DNA from: Variovorax sp. PMC12
Lineage (GTDB): Bacteria; Pseudomonadota; Gammaproteobacteria; Burkholderiales; Burkholderiaceae_C
NCBI RefSeq assembly: GCF_003019815.1
Contig: NZ_CP027773.1
Span: forward strand, 5,759,501 to 5,823,500
Direction: 5' to 3'
DNA: 64,000 nt
Below are positions 55,399-63,990 of this stretch, piece after piece. Under the pieces are notes generated by a model that ran no database searches, had not been told where the DNA came from, and saw only the letters and a program-made list of their open reading frames with translations. Made by a program: the position numbers and the translations under genes. Each line of letters begins with the position of its first letter. Positions within the stretch are counted from its first letter, which is position 1.

Positions 55399-55971
55399 TC
55401 ACGCAGCCGGTGCTTCGGCTTCGGGGGACGTCTGGGTTTCCGCGGCGGCTGCCTGCGGGGCTGCGGCGGCGGGAGCGGCTTCGGCCTTGGCCTGGCTCTG
55501 GACGGCCTTGAGGTCTTCGGTGTTCTTCAGCACGTTCTCGAGCAGGTCGTCGAGTTCGTCGTTGCCGTCGAGCTTGGCCAGCAGGTCGCGCAGTTGCTGG
55601 CGGGCTTCGAGCAGCTTGGCCAGGCGGGGCACCTGGCTCACGATGGCTTCGGGGTGGAAGTCGCCGAATTCCTTGAAGTTCAGTTCGATCTTCAGGTTGC
55701 CGTCGCCCTTCATGGTGTCGGGCACCGACAGGTCGAGGCGGGGCGAGATGTTGCCGAGCACTTCGTCGAAGTTGTCGCGGTCGACCTCGACGAAGCGGCG
55801 CTCCTTGAGCTTGGGCAGCGGCTGCACCGGCTGGCCCGACAGGTCGGCCAGCAGGCCCACGACCAGCGGCAGCTCCTTCTTTTCGACGGCGTCGCCGATC
55901 TCGACGTCATAGGTGATCTGGACGCGCGGCGGGCGATTGCGGCCGACCCATTTTTGCAAGCTATTCGACAT
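55399..55971 (-). CDS. tssB: T6SS sheath small subunit TssB (VipA)
   Basis: A 190-residue TssB with MSNSLQKWVGRNRPPRVQITYDVEIGDAVEKKELPLVVGLLADLSGQP at the start and the DNFDEVLGNISPRLDLSVP stretch, both diagnostic. An Ala/Glu-rich tail replaces the usual short C-terminus. It is the first gene of the T6SS transcript, so the promoter must lie in the AT-richer gap between it and gdhA. Confidence 0.96.
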   Translation of the reverse strand: MSNSLQKWVGRNRPPRVQITYDVEIGDAVEKKELPLVVGLLADLSGQPVQPLPKLKERRFVEVDRDNFDEVLGNISPRLDLSVPDTMKGDGNLKIELNFKEFGDFHPEAIVSQVPRLAKLLEARQQLRDLLAKLDGNDELDDLLENVLKNTEDLKAVQSQAKAEAAPAAAAPQAAAAETQTSPEAEAPAA

Positions 55972-56487
55972 TTTTCGCTCTCAGAAAAGGTTGAATTGAC
56001 AGGAACACACGTTGAAGTTTTCGGCGCCCTTCGCCCCGTTCGGCGGCGCGCTGCCCGTTGCCGTTACCGTCCCGGCATGCATCAAAGACGAACGGAAGAT
56101 ACAAATCGAGATATTTACTAACAATCCCCAGAATTGGGGAGGAGGCCTGTTTTCGAGAGAGAAAACTCAATCAAAACAAAGATGTAGCCCGGAAAAAGTT
56201 ACATATATGAGAGCTTTGTCACAGAAATTGGTGACCAAATGCTAGGCCGATGGGGCGTGCGGCGCATCGGACCAAAGTCCAATGACAAGGGGCCGGGCGC
56301 GGCGCTATCGCGCGCGTGAGGAAAAAAGCCCGAGACCGGCTGTTGACCTCCTTTGGGGCATAAATCGGCTTCGACGCCATTTCGCGTGCACCTGAAAGGG
56401 GTTTGCGCCTCCAATTGGTTCATGAATCATGCAAAATGCAAGATTCGCATAAGGTTATGCACCAATTTGGAAAAGAGAAGGACTGGA
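55972..56487. promoter_or_regulatory. 516-bp AT-richer divergent promoter region (T6SS operon / gdhA)
   Basis: The longest gene-free stretch of the window and clearly richer in A+T (especially 56090-56250) than the rest. It contains two perfect inverted repeats: CCCCA-GAAT-TGGGG at 56126-56139 and GTTTTC-GAGAGA-GAAAAC at 56149-56166. Nearer gdhA there is CATGA-A-TCATG at 56421-56431. These are candidate operators for the T6SS operon and gdhA. No strong sigma-70 pair or sigma-54 box was found by eye. AGAAGGA lies 9 bp before the gdhA ATG. Confidence 0.55.
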
Positions 56488-57831
56488 ATGAAGCACGCAT
56501 CCGTCGGGGGTTTCCTGGCACATGTCGCCCAACGCAACCCCGGACAGCCCGAGTACCTGCAAGCCGTGACCGAGGTCATGGAAAGCCTCTGGCCCTACAT
56601 CGAGCAGCACCCGAAGTACACCGCCCACAGCCTGCTGGAGCGGCTGGTCGAACCCGAGCGGGTGGTGATGTTCCGCGTGTCCTGGGTCGACGACCACGGC
56701 GAGGTGCAGGTCAACCGGGGCTTCCGCATCCAGCACAGCCTGGCCATCGGCCCGTACAAGGGCGGGCTGCGCTTCCACCCGTCGGTGAACCTGTCGATCC
56801 TCAAGTTCCTGGCCTTCGAGCAGACCCTGAAGAACGCGCTGACCACGCTGCCCATGGGCGGCGGCAAGGGCGGCGCCGACTTCGACCCCAAGGGCAAGAG
56901 CCAGGGCGAGGTGATGCGCTTCTGCCAGGCTTTCGTGAGCGAACTGTTCCGCCACATCGGCTCCGACACCGACGTGCCCGCGGGCGACGTGGGCGTGGGC
57001 GGGCGCGAGGTCGGCTTCATGGCCGGCATGGTCAAGAAGCTCACCAACCGCGCCGACTGCGTCTTCACCGGCAAGGGCCTGAGCTTCGGCGGCTCGCTGA
57101 TCCGCCCCGAGGCCACCGGCTACGGCAACGTCTACTTCGCGCAGGAGATGCTCAAGCGCAAGGGCCGGGGCTTCGAAGGCATGCGGGTGAGCGTCTCGGG
57201 CGCCGGCAACGTCGCGCAGTACACCATCGAGAAGGCGATGGCGCTGGGCGCCAGGGTGGTGACGGTGTCGGATTCGAGCGGCACCGTGGTCGACGAGGAC
57301 GGCTTCACGCCCGAGAAGCTCGCGGTGCTGATGGACGTCAAGAACCACCTCTACGGCCGCGTCAGCGACTATGCGCAGCGCACCGGCGCGCGCTTCGTGG
57401 CCGGCGCCACGCCGTGGCACGTGCCGGTCGACGTCGCGCTGCCGAGCGCCACGCAGAACGAACTCGACGAGGAAGACGCGCGCATGCTCGTGAAGAACGG
57501 CGTGGTCTGCGTGGCCGAAGGCGCCAACATGCCCTCGACGATGGACGCGGTGAAGGTGTTCGAAGGCCACGGCGTGCTGTACGCGCCGGGCAAGGCGAGC
57601 AACGCCGGCGGCGTGGCAACCTCGGGGCTGGAGATGAGCCAGAACGCCGCGCGCCTGTCATGGACGCGCGACGAGGTCGATGCCCGCCTGCTGCAGATCA
57701 TGCAGGGCATCCACGAGTCGTGCCTGCACTACGGCGCGCGCAAGGACGGCAGCGTGAGCTACGTCGACGGCGCGAACATCGCCGGCTTCGTGCGCGTGGC
57801 CGACGCGATGCTGGCGCAAGGCGTGGTCTGA
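56488..57831 (+). CDS. gdhA: NADP-type glutamate dehydrogenase
   Basis: A 447-residue GdhA of the hexameric family: GPYKGGLRFHPSVNLSILKFLAFEQTLKNALTTLPMGGGKGGADFDPKGKS with the catalytic lysine in GGGKGG, GDVGVGGREVGFMAG, and the nucleotide-binding GAGNVAQYTIEKAMALGA. It makes glutamate from 2-oxoglutarate and ammonium, EC 1.4.1.4. The ATG at 56488 follows an AGAAGGA site; upstream in-frame codons lie in the promoter. It is alone on its strand. Its nitrogen role matches the NAC-type regulon in the left part of the window, but no ATA-N9-TAT site is seen immediately before it. Confidence 0.96.
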   Translation: MKHASVGGFLAHVAQRNPGQPEYLQAVTEVMESLWPYIEQHPKYTAHSLLERLVEPERVVMFRVSWVDDHGEVQVNRGFRIQHSLAIGPYKGGLRFHPSVNLSILKFLAFEQTLKNALTTLPMGGGKGGADFDPKGKSQGEVMRFCQAFVSELFRHIGSDTDVPAGDVGVGGREVGFMAGMVKKLTNRADCVFTGKGLSFGGSLIRPEATGYGNVYFAQEMLKRKGRGFEGMRVSVSGAGNVAQYTIEKAMALGARVVTVSDSSGTVVDEDGFTPEKLAVLMDVKNHLYGRVSDYAQRTGARFVAGATPWHVPVDVALPSATQNELDEEDARMLVKNGVVCVAEGANMPSTMDAVKVFEGHGVLYAPGKASNAGGVATSGLEMSQNAARLSWTRDEVDARLLQIMQGIHESCLHYGARKDGSVSYVDGANIAGFVRVADAMLAQGVV

Positions 57832-57864
57832 CGGGACACTGCGGCCCGACGCGACGCGACGCGC

Positions 57865-58104
57865 TCAGAGCTCGATGAATGCCGACGTGGCTTTGTTGAG
57901 TGCCAGCTTGCCCTTGGCGGTGATCGATTCCACCTGGGCCAGCTGACGGATGGCGCGCGCATCGGGTGCGCGGTCCGACGGGGGGATGAAGGCAGTTACC
58001 AGTTCGGCCGCACGCAGCACGCGCAACCTGTCGATGTCCGCGGGCGTGTGGATGACGTATGGCAATTTCTGCTCGGCGATGACCCGAAGAAATTCCATGG
58101 ACAT
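57865..58104 (-). CDS. Small hypothetical protein
   Basis: A 79-residue protein starting MSMEFLRVIAEQKLPYVIHTPADIDRLRVLRAAELVTAFIPPSD and ending NKATSAFIEL. It has mixed helices without a signal peptide or membrane segment. I recognise no function, though the regular composition and charge pattern look coding. The next ATG (58098) is a possible start. It converges with gdhA and has about 160 bp of non-coding DNA upstream. Confidence 0.6.
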   Translation of the reverse strand: MSMEFLRVIAEQKLPYVIHTPADIDRLRVLRAAELVTAFIPPSDRAPDARAIRQLAQVESITAKGKLALNKATSAFIEL

Positions 58105-58271
58105 GAGCCGTCTCCTTTTGGGTTGAGGCGTTGACGGCACATTTTGCGCACAAACAATTAGCGTTGTCTAAACCCTGCGGCGCGCATGCCTTTCATCGCG
58201 TGTACCGAAGTGTTCCTTTGTTTGGTGGTGTGCGACGAAGGTGCCAGTTTGTTTGAGGGCGCAACCGCTCG

Positions 58272-59393
58272 TCAGTTCAGCGCCTGCGCGGGCCACGCCG
58301 TGGTGTCGGGCATCACGAGATGCCAGCGCACCGGCTCGATGCCGTCGAAGGTCGCGCGATAGCGATCGCTGGTGCGACCTTCGCCGGTCACGTCGCGGAT
58401 CACGATGCTGTCGATGCGTGCCTGGTGCGCGCGAAAGACATGCGCATAGATTTCCGGATCGGCTTCGCCCGAGTCGCCCACCAGCACGAAGCGGCGCTGC
58501 GGAAACTCGGCCAGCAGCCGCTCGATCGTGCCGAGCTTGTGCGCGCGCGAATCCTCGTCGCCGGGAATCAGCGTGCGCCATGTCGTGCTCTCGCGCAGAT
58601 GCATGCTGCCCGCGGGAAAGCCGGCGCTGCGGATGAAGTCCGAGAGCGCCGGGTAGAGCTGTATCGGGCTCGACGAGAGATAGTGGAAGCGCGCGCCGGG
58701 CGCCTGCGCCAGCGCGCGATACCAGTCGGCCATGCGCGGCGCGGCCTCGAAGCGGCGCGCGAAGGTGTTGAGCAGCATCTCGCGCCGGTCGCGCACCTGC
58801 GTGCGCTTGATGGTGTCGTCGATGTCCGAGATGACCGACACGCCTTCCTCAGGCACCACCAGCGCCTCGCCCCTGAATCGATGCAGCAGCTCGCCCGGCC
58901 CCGTCACGCCGTGGTAGCGCACCCACTCGCGCGTATCGTGCGGCGCGTCGATCACGATGCGAAGGTTGCTGCGCCCGTCCTTGCCCGAGGCCGGCATGGT
59001 GATGCGCGTGGGGCTGCCGTCGAAGACGACGTCGATGACCTTGTCTTCTTCCGACTCCGCGTGGAACAGCGCGGTGCGCTGGCTGAAGCGCAGCCTTGCC
59101 GCCGGCGATAGCTTTCGCAGGCTCAGGCCGAGGTAGCGGGCGAGCGCGCTGTCCAGGCCCCAGCGGTGTTCGCGCTCGAAGATCCAGGCGTGGACGTCGA
59201 CCTCGAGCCGGCCATCGGCGGTGAGACGCGCCGTGCCGTTCATGAAGAGCGCTTCTTCGTCCGGCTCCAGCGGCTCGGCGGCCCGCAGGCCCTGCAGCGG
59301 CGCGAGGCCCGCAAGCAGCGCCGCACCCGCCACCAACGACCGGCGCCGCAGGTCCGGCGTGGTCGTCGTCGGATGCGGGGCGCCTTCGCTCAT
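58272..59393 (-). CDS. App1-type phosphatase-domain protein (DUF2183), probably Tat-exported
   Basis: A 373-residue protein with an N-terminal RRRSLVAGAALLAGLAPLQGLRA stretch that fits a twin-arginine or ordinary signal peptide. A C-terminal App1/DUF2183 domain has the HAD-like motif DIDDTIKRT near residue 217, and SSSPIQLYP and GDSGEADPEIYAHV follow. In yeast App1 this fold is a phosphatidate phosphatase; bacterial members are uncharacterised. Its ATG overlaps the folA stop (ATGA), so it is co-translated with folA for no obvious functional reason. The exported location is predicted. Confidence 0.82.
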   Translation of the reverse strand: MSEGAPHPTTTTPDLRRRSLVAGAALLAGLAPLQGLRAAEPLEPDEEALFMNGTARLTADGRLEVDVHAWIFEREHRWGLDSALARYLGLSLRKLSPAARLRFSQRTALFHAESEEDKVIDVVFDGSPTRITMPASGKDGRSNLRIVIDAPHDTREWVRYHGVTGPGELLHRFRGEALVVPEEGVSVISDIDDTIKRTQVRDRREMLLNTFARRFEAAPRMADWYRALAQAPGARFHYLSSSPIQLYPALSDFIRSAGFPAGSMHLRESTTWRTLIPGDEDSRAHKLGTIERLLAEFPQRRFVLVGDSGEADPEIYAHVFRAHQARIDSIVIRDVTGEGRTSDRYRATFDGIEPVRWHLVMPDTTAWPAQALN

Positions 59394-59911
59394 GTATGGC
59401 TGGTGGTGGCGCGTTCGTAGGTGACGAAGTCGAAGGCGATGCCTTCCTTGGCGGAGACGTGCGATTCGCGTCGTGTCTCGCGCCATGCGGCGGCATCGAG
59501 CACGGGCGCGTGCGCGTCGCCTTCGTATTCGCGCGCAAGCTCGGTGACGACCGCGCGCTGTGCCAGCGGCTCGGCCTCGGCGTAGATCTGCGCGCCGCCG
59601 ATGACCCACACCTCGGCGGGCGAAGACGCCTCGCAGAGCGCGAACGCATCGTTCAGGCTGCCCGCCTGCAGGGCGCCGTCGGCGCGCCAGTCGGCCTGCC
59701 GCGTCACCACGATGTTCTGCCGGCCCGGCAGCGGCCGGAAGCGCGGCGGCAGCGAGTCCCAGGTCTTGCGGCCCATGATCACCGGCGCGCCCGCTGTCTG
59801 CTGCTTGAAGTGCGCCATGTCCTCGGGCAGGTGCCAGGGTATGGTGTTGTTCGCGCCGATCACGCCGTTGGCGGCGCGCGCGAAGATGAGGTTGATGCGC
59901 GGCTTGCCCAT
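59390..59911 (-). CDS. folA: Dihydrofolate reductase
   Basis: A 173-residue DHFR: LIFARAANGVIGANNTIPWHLPEDMAHFKQQTAGAPVIMGRKTWDSLPPRFRPLPGRQNIVVTRQ, with the folate-site aspartate/glutamate in LPEDM and the NADPH loop GRKTW. VWVIGGAQIYAEA is the second NADPH motif. It reduces dihydrofolate to tetrahydrofolate, replenishing the cofactor oxidised by ThyA. ATG 59911 lies 6 bp from the thyA stop; an in-frame GTG at 59920 overlaps that stop (GTGA) and would add three residues. Confidence 0.95.
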   Translation of the reverse strand: MGKPRINLIFARAANGVIGANNTIPWHLPEDMAHFKQQTAGAPVIMGRKTWDSLPPRFRPLPGRQNIVVTRQADWRADGALQAGSLNDAFALCEASSPAEVWVIGGAQIYAEAEPLAQRAVVTELAREYEGDAHAPVLDAAAWRETRRESHVSAKEGIAFDFVTYERATTSHT

Positions 59912-59916
59912 GCCGT

Positions 59917-60759
59917 TCACACCGCCACCGGTGCCTTGATGGCCGCGTGATGCTGGTAGTCCAGCACCTCGAAGTCTTCGTACTGGTAGTCGAAGATCGA
60001 ATCGGGCTTGCGCTTGATGTGCAGCGTCGGGTACGGGTAGGGCGTGCGGCTCAGCTGCTGCGCCACCTGCTCGGCATGGTTGCTGTAGATGTGGCAGTCG
60101 CCGCCGGTCCAGATGAAGTCGCCCACGTCGAGGTCGCACTGCTGCGCCACCATGTGCGTGAGCAGCGCATAGCTCGCGATGTTGAACGGCACGCCCAGGA
60201 AGATGTCGGCGCTGCGCTGGTAGAGCTGGCAGCTGAGCCTGCCGCGTTCGCCCTCGGCCTGCGGCGGCGCCACGTAGAACTGGAAGAAGGCATGGCAGGG
60301 CATGAGCGCCATCTTCGACAGCTCGGCCACGTTCCATGCGCTCACGATGATGCGGCGCGAATCGGGGTTGGTCTTCAGCGTCTTGATGACGTCGGCGATC
60401 TGGTCGATGTGGCCGCCGTCGGGCGTGGGCCAGCTGCGCCATTGCACGCCGTACACCGGGCCCAGGTCGCCGTCTTCGCGCGCCCATTCGTCCCAGATGG
60501 TCACGCCGCGCTCCTTGAGCCAGTTGTTGTTGCTCGAGCCGGTCAGGAACCACAGCAGCTCCTGGATGATGGACTTCAGGTGCACCTTCTTCGTGGTGAC
60601 CAGCGGGAAGCCCTCGTTCAGGTCGAAGCGCATCTGGTGGCCGAACACGCTTTTGGTGCCGGTGCCCGTGCGGTCGCTCTTGAACACGCCGTGGGTGTCC
60701 ACGTGGCGCATGAAATCTTCGTACTGGGAGCGGACGGGGCGGGTGGGCGTGGAGGTCAT
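59917..60759 (-). CDS. thyA: Thymidylate synthase
   Basis: A 280-residue ThyA: RTGTGTKSVFGHQMRFDLNEGFPLVTTKKVHLKSI near the N-terminus, the catalytic cysteine at about 155 in LMPCHAFFQFYV, and the conserved GDCHIYSNHAEQ. It methylates dUMP using methylene-tetrahydrofolate. It is followed by folA and the App1-type gene, a common thyA-folA pairing. The 66-bp upstream gap to the FAD-oxidase gene holds an ATTTAAAATTC stretch that may be its -10 region. Confidence 0.96.
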   Translation of the reverse strand: MTSTPTRPVRSQYEDFMRHVDTHGVFKSDRTGTGTKSVFGHQMRFDLNEGFPLVTTKKVHLKSIIQELLWFLTGSSNNNWLKERGVTIWDEWAREDGDLGPVYGVQWRSWPTPDGGHIDQIADVIKTLKTNPDSRRIIVSAWNVAELSKMALMPCHAFFQFYVAPPQAEGERGRLSCQLYQRSADIFLGVPFNIASYALLTHMVAQQCDLDVGDFIWTGGDCHIYSNHAEQVAQQLSRTPYPYPTLHIKRKPDSIFDYQYEDFEVLDYQHHAAIKAPVAV

Positions 60760-60825
60760 TGGGGCAGCGCTTCGGGCGGGAGACTTTGAATTTTAAATGT
60801 CCGAGGGTGGGCGGTATGCCCGGAC

Positions 60826-62253
60826 CTAGACCCGGATCACGCGGCCGGGATTGAGCGTGTTCTTCGGATCGAGCCCGCGCTTGATCGCCCGCATCATCTC
60901 CAGCGCCACCGGCGACTTGTGCTTCTCCAGCTTGTCGACCTTCAGCGAGCCCACGCCGTGCTCGGCCGAGAACGAGCCGCCGAACTTCTCCACCGCGTCG
61001 TACACCAGCGTGTTGATGCGCTCTTCCTCGTTCTTCAGGAACGCCTTGGTGTCGATGTTCTCCGGCGCCTGCACGTTGTAGTGCAGGTTGCCGTCGCCCA
61101 GGTGTCCGAAGTTCACGAGGCGCACGCCCTCGATCTCCCGCTTGAGCAAGGCGTCGGTCTCTTCCACGAACGCCGGAATGCGCGACACCGGGATCGAGAT
61201 GTCGTGCTTGATGTTGAGCCCTTCCTCGGCCTGCGCCAGCGGAATGCTCTCGCGGATGTGCCACAGCTGGTGCGCCTGCGCGAGGTTCTCGGCCACCACC
61301 GCGTCGGTGACGCAGCCGTCTTCGAACGCGGTTTCCAGCAGGGCCTCGAAGCGGGCGCGGGCGTGGTCCTCGGATTCGCTGTCGGAGTTCTCCAGCAGCA
61401 CGCAGTACGGCACCGCCTCTTCGTTGATGAAGGGCACGCGCAGTTGCGGCATGTGCTTGTCGACCAGGCTCAGCGCGAACTTGCCCATCACCTCGAAGCC
61501 GGTGAGGCCCGGGCCCAGGTGCTTGTGCGCCAGGCCCAGCAGCGTGACCGCATGGTCGAGCGAAGGCACCGCCGCCCAGGCCGTGAGCTGGGCCGCCGGC
61601 AGCGGATACAGCTTCATGGTGGCGGCGGTGATGATGCCCAGCGTGCCCTCGCTGCCCACGAACAGGTCGCGCAGGTCGTAGCCGGTGTTGTCCTTGCGCA
61701 GGCCGCTGGTGCCTTCCCAGATCTCGCCTTGTGGCGTGACCACTTCCAGCCCCAGGCACAGCTCGCGGGTGTTGCCGTAGCGGACCACCTGGGTGCCGCC
61801 GGCATTGGTGGCCAGGTTGCCGCCGATCGTGCAGCTGCCTTCTGCGGCCAGGCTCAGCGGGAACAGGAAGCCGGCCTTCTCGGCCGTTTCCTGCAGTGTT
61901 TGAAGAATGCAGCCGGCCTCCACCGTCATGGTGAGGTTGGCGGCGTCGATGGTGCGGATGGCGTTCAGGCGCTGCAGGCTTAGCACCACCTGGGTGCCGC
62001 TGTCGTCGGGGATGGAGCCGACCGCCAGGCCGGTGTTGCCGCCCTGCGGCACGATGGCCGCGCCTGCGGCGGAACAGGCCTTGACCACGTCGGCCACCTG
62101 TTGCGTGTTGGCCGGGCGCACCACGGCCAGCGACTTGCCGCGCGCGCGCTTGCGCCAGTCCTGTTCGTAGGCGGTGAGGTCGCCTTCGTTGAGCACGTGC
62201 TGGGCGCCGACGATGGCGCGCAATTGGTCGATCAGGTCGGAAGAAGAAGTCAT
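60826..62253 (-). CDS. FAD-linked oxidase (D-lactate dehydrogenase/glycolate oxidase GlcD family)
   Basis: A 475-residue FAD-binding protein of the GlcD/D-2-hydroxyglutarate dehydrogenase type: RPANTQQVADVVKACSAAGAAIVPQGGNTGLAVGS (FAD PP-loop), TIGGNLATNAGGTQVVRYGNTRE and GSEGTLGIITAATMKLYPLP, then the C-terminal FGHLGDGNLHYNV and FSAEHGVGSLKVDKL typical of 2-hydroxyacid oxidases. It oxidises a 2-hydroxy acid, delivering electrons to a quinone or cytochrome. It is coupled to the DUF2069 gene upstream by an ATGA overlap. Confidence 0.93.
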   Translation of the reverse strand: MTSSSDLIDQLRAIVGAQHVLNEGDLTAYEQDWRKRARGKSLAVVRPANTQQVADVVKACSAAGAAIVPQGGNTGLAVGSIPDDSGTQVVLSLQRLNAIRTIDAANLTMTVEAGCILQTLQETAEKAGFLFPLSLAAEGSCTIGGNLATNAGGTQVVRYGNTRELCLGLEVVTPQGEIWEGTSGLRKDNTGYDLRDLFVGSEGTLGIITAATMKLYPLPAAQLTAWAAVPSLDHAVTLLGLAHKHLGPGLTGFEVMGKFALSLVDKHMPQLRVPFINEEAVPYCVLLENSDSESEDHARARFEALLETAFEDGCVTDAVVAENLAQAHQLWHIRESIPLAQAEEGLNIKHDISIPVSRIPAFVEETDALLKREIEGVRLVNFGHLGDGNLHYNVQAPENIDTKAFLKNEEERINTLVYDAVEKFGGSFSAEHGVGSLKVDKLEKHKSPVALEMMRAIKRGLDPKNTLNPGRVIRV

Positions 62254-62669
62254 TGGGTGGAAGCCTCCAGTGGGCGCGCGGTGGCGGCAAGGGCCTTGAC
62301 GTGGCGCAGGCGCAGCCGCACGTGCCATGCGCAGGCCGCGAAGAGCACGAGGCACAGCAGCACCTCGACCAGCGCGAGCACCTGGCCCACGCCGTTGGTG
62401 TCGCTCCATGCGCGCACCACGCCCTCGGTGAAATAGAGCCAGATCATCAGGCTGACCCAGCGGTAGGTGTACATGCGGTTCTTCCACAGGCCCGCGAGCG
62501 GAATGACCAGCGGCAGCACCTTCAGCGCCAGCAGCGAGCCGCCCGGGCGCAACGGCGCCAGCCACAGCTCCCAGGCCAGGCCCAGCACGATGAGGCCGAC
62601 GAGGCTGCCCACGGCGGCCCAGCGGGTCGCGCGAACGGAGGAGGGCGGGAGCGGCAAGTTGGCATTCAT
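62250..62669 (-). CDS. DUF2069 inner-membrane protein
   Basis: A 139-residue protein with four hydrophobic segments (WAAVGSLVGLIVLGLAWELWL, LLALKVLPLVIPLAGLWKN, WVSLMIWLYFTEGVVRAW and VLALVEVLLCLVLFAACAWHVRLR). This matches the DUF2069 family of small inner-membrane proteins. No function is assigned. It is first of a two-gene transcript with the FAD-linked oxidase (ATGA overlap), and starts 2 bp from the repeat region before the YihY-type gene. Confidence 0.85.
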   Translation of the reverse strand: MNANLPLPPSSVRATRWAAVGSLVGLIVLGLAWELWLAPLRPGGSLLALKVLPLVIPLAGLWKNRMYTYRWVSLMIWLYFTEGVVRAWSDTNGVGQVLALVEVLLCLVLFAACAWHVRLRLRHVKALAATARPLEASTQ

Positions 62670-62671
62670 TG

Positions 62672-62765
62672 GCGGGATACCGCGGAACCGGCTTTGCCGG
62701 GCCGCTGGTATCGCCCCCGGTGAGGGGGTTGGCGCAGCGACACGAAGTGCGCGGAGACTGGGGGA
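62672..62765 (+). repeat. Second intergenic repeat type, single copy
   Basis: Lies between the divergent DUF2069 and YihY-type genes. It has two hairpins, CCGG-CTTTG-CCGG and CCCCC-GGTGA-GGGGG, followed by GCGCAGCGACACGAAGTGCG and a G-run. Similar hairpin-rich blocks recur between genes in Comamonadaceae genomes. This window shows only one copy, so the repeat status rests on that recollection and has not been tested here. Confidence 0.5.
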
Positions 62766-62790
62766 GAGTTCAACTCCTATGATATCCGCC

Positions 62791-63990
62791 ATGAATCGTC
62801 GGCAGCTTTGGAGGGATCTTTCGCGTTTTCCGTGGCGCAACACCGCGGCGGTACTGGGCGAGCGTTTCCGCGAAGACAAGCTCGGCCTCACGGCCAGCAG
62901 CCTGACCTTCACCACCACCATCGCGATGGTGCCGTTCTTCACGGTGGCGCTGGCGCTGTTCACCGTGTTCCCCATGTTCGCCAAGATGCAGGGCCGCCTG
63001 CAGCGCTGGCTGATCGAGAGCCTGATCCCGGACAACATCGCGCGGCAGGTGCTCGGCTACCTGAACCAGTTCGCGAGCAAGGCCAGCGGGCTGGGCATCG
63101 CGGGCCTGATCGTGCTGCTGATCACCGCCATTGCGCTGATCCTCACCATCGACAAGACGCTCAACAACATCTGGCGCGTGCGCTCGCCGCGGCCACTGGC
63201 GCAGCGGGTGCTCATCTACTGGGCCACCATCACGCTGGGGCCGCTGATCCTGGCGGTGAGCCTGTCAACCACGTCCTATGTGTTCTCGGCCTCGCGCGAC
63301 GTGGTGGGCGGCACCATGGTCAAGCTGGCCTTCGACAGCCTCGAGTTCATGCTGCTCGCGGCCGGCATGGCCTCGCTCTACCACTACGTGCCCAACACCA
63401 ACGTGCGCTGGTCGCATGCGTGGGCCGGCGGCATCTTCGTGGCGGCGGCCATCGAGATCGCCAAGCGCGTGCTGGGCTACTACCTGAGCCTGGTGCCGAC
63501 CTATTCGGTGCTGTACGGCGCCTTCGCCACCTTCCCGATCCTGCTGGTGTGGATCTACGTGGCCTGGGTGATCGTGCTGCTCGGCGCGGTCATAGCAGCC
63601 TATCTGCCGAGCCTGCTGACGGGCGTTGCGCGGCGCGGCGGCACCGCCGGCTGGCCGCTGCAGCTGGCCATGGAATCGCTGCAGCACCTGGCCCGCGCGC
63701 GCGCCACGCCGGCCAAGGGCATGGGCGCGGCCGAGCTGGTGACGCGCATGCGGGTCGATTCGCTGCAGCTCGCGCCGGTGCTCGAGACGCTGGTGGCGCT
63801 CGACTGGATCGCACCGCTGGCGGAAGAGCCCGCCAACGAAGATCCGCGCTACGTGCTTCTGGCCGACCCCTCGACCCCCATCGAGCCGCTGCTGAAGGAA
63901 CTGCTGATGCCCCGGGCCGAGCCGCTCGAAGACCTCTGGCAGAAGGGCCCGCTGCGCTCCCTGAGGCTGGGCGACGTGCTTCTGATCTAG
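62791..63990 (+). CDS. YihY-family inner-membrane protein with C-terminal extension
   Basis: A 399-residue polytopic protein. The YihY/BrkB-type core spans residues about 30-280 (LGLTASSLTFTTTIAMVPFFTVALALFTVFPMFAKMQ, GIAGLIVLLITAIALILTIDKTLNNIW, YVPNTNVRWSHAWAGGIFVAAAIEIAKRVLGYYLSLVPTYSVLYGAFATFPILLVWIYVAWVIVLLGAVIAAYLP). The C-terminal 110 residues are soluble and winged-helix-like in composition. No function is established; the name 'ribonuclease BN' sometimes attached to this family is historical. MISAMN at 62779 is an alternative start. Confidence 0.92.
   Translation: MNRRQLWRDLSRFPWRNTAAVLGERFREDKLGLTASSLTFTTTIAMVPFFTVALALFTVFPMFAKMQGRLQRWLIESLIPDNIARQVLGYLNQFASKASGLGIAGLIVLLITAIALILTIDKTLNNIWRVRSPRPLAQRVLIYWATITLGPLILAVSLSTTSYVFSASRDVVGGTMVKLAFDSLEFMLLAAGMASLYHYVPNTNVRWSHAWAGGIFVAAAIEIAKRVLGYYLSLVPTYSVLYGAFATFPILLVWIYVAWVIVLLGAVIAAYLPSLLTGVARRGGTAGWPLQLAMESLQHLARARATPAKGMGAAELVTRMRVDSLQLAPVLETLVALDWIAPLAEEPANEDPRYVLLADPSTPIEPLLKELLMPRAEPLEDLWQKGPLRSLRLGDVLLI

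Noticed and set aside
56353..56487. N-terminal extension of glutamate dehydrogenase
   Set aside because: The upstream residues include promoter-like DNA with inverted repeats and no homology; the ATG at 56488 has an AGAAGGA site.
58168..58581. Possible small gene antisense or upstream of the App1-type gene
   Set aside because: The sequence is Arg/Ala-rich wrong-frame translation overlapping the App1-type gene; no ribosome-binding site.
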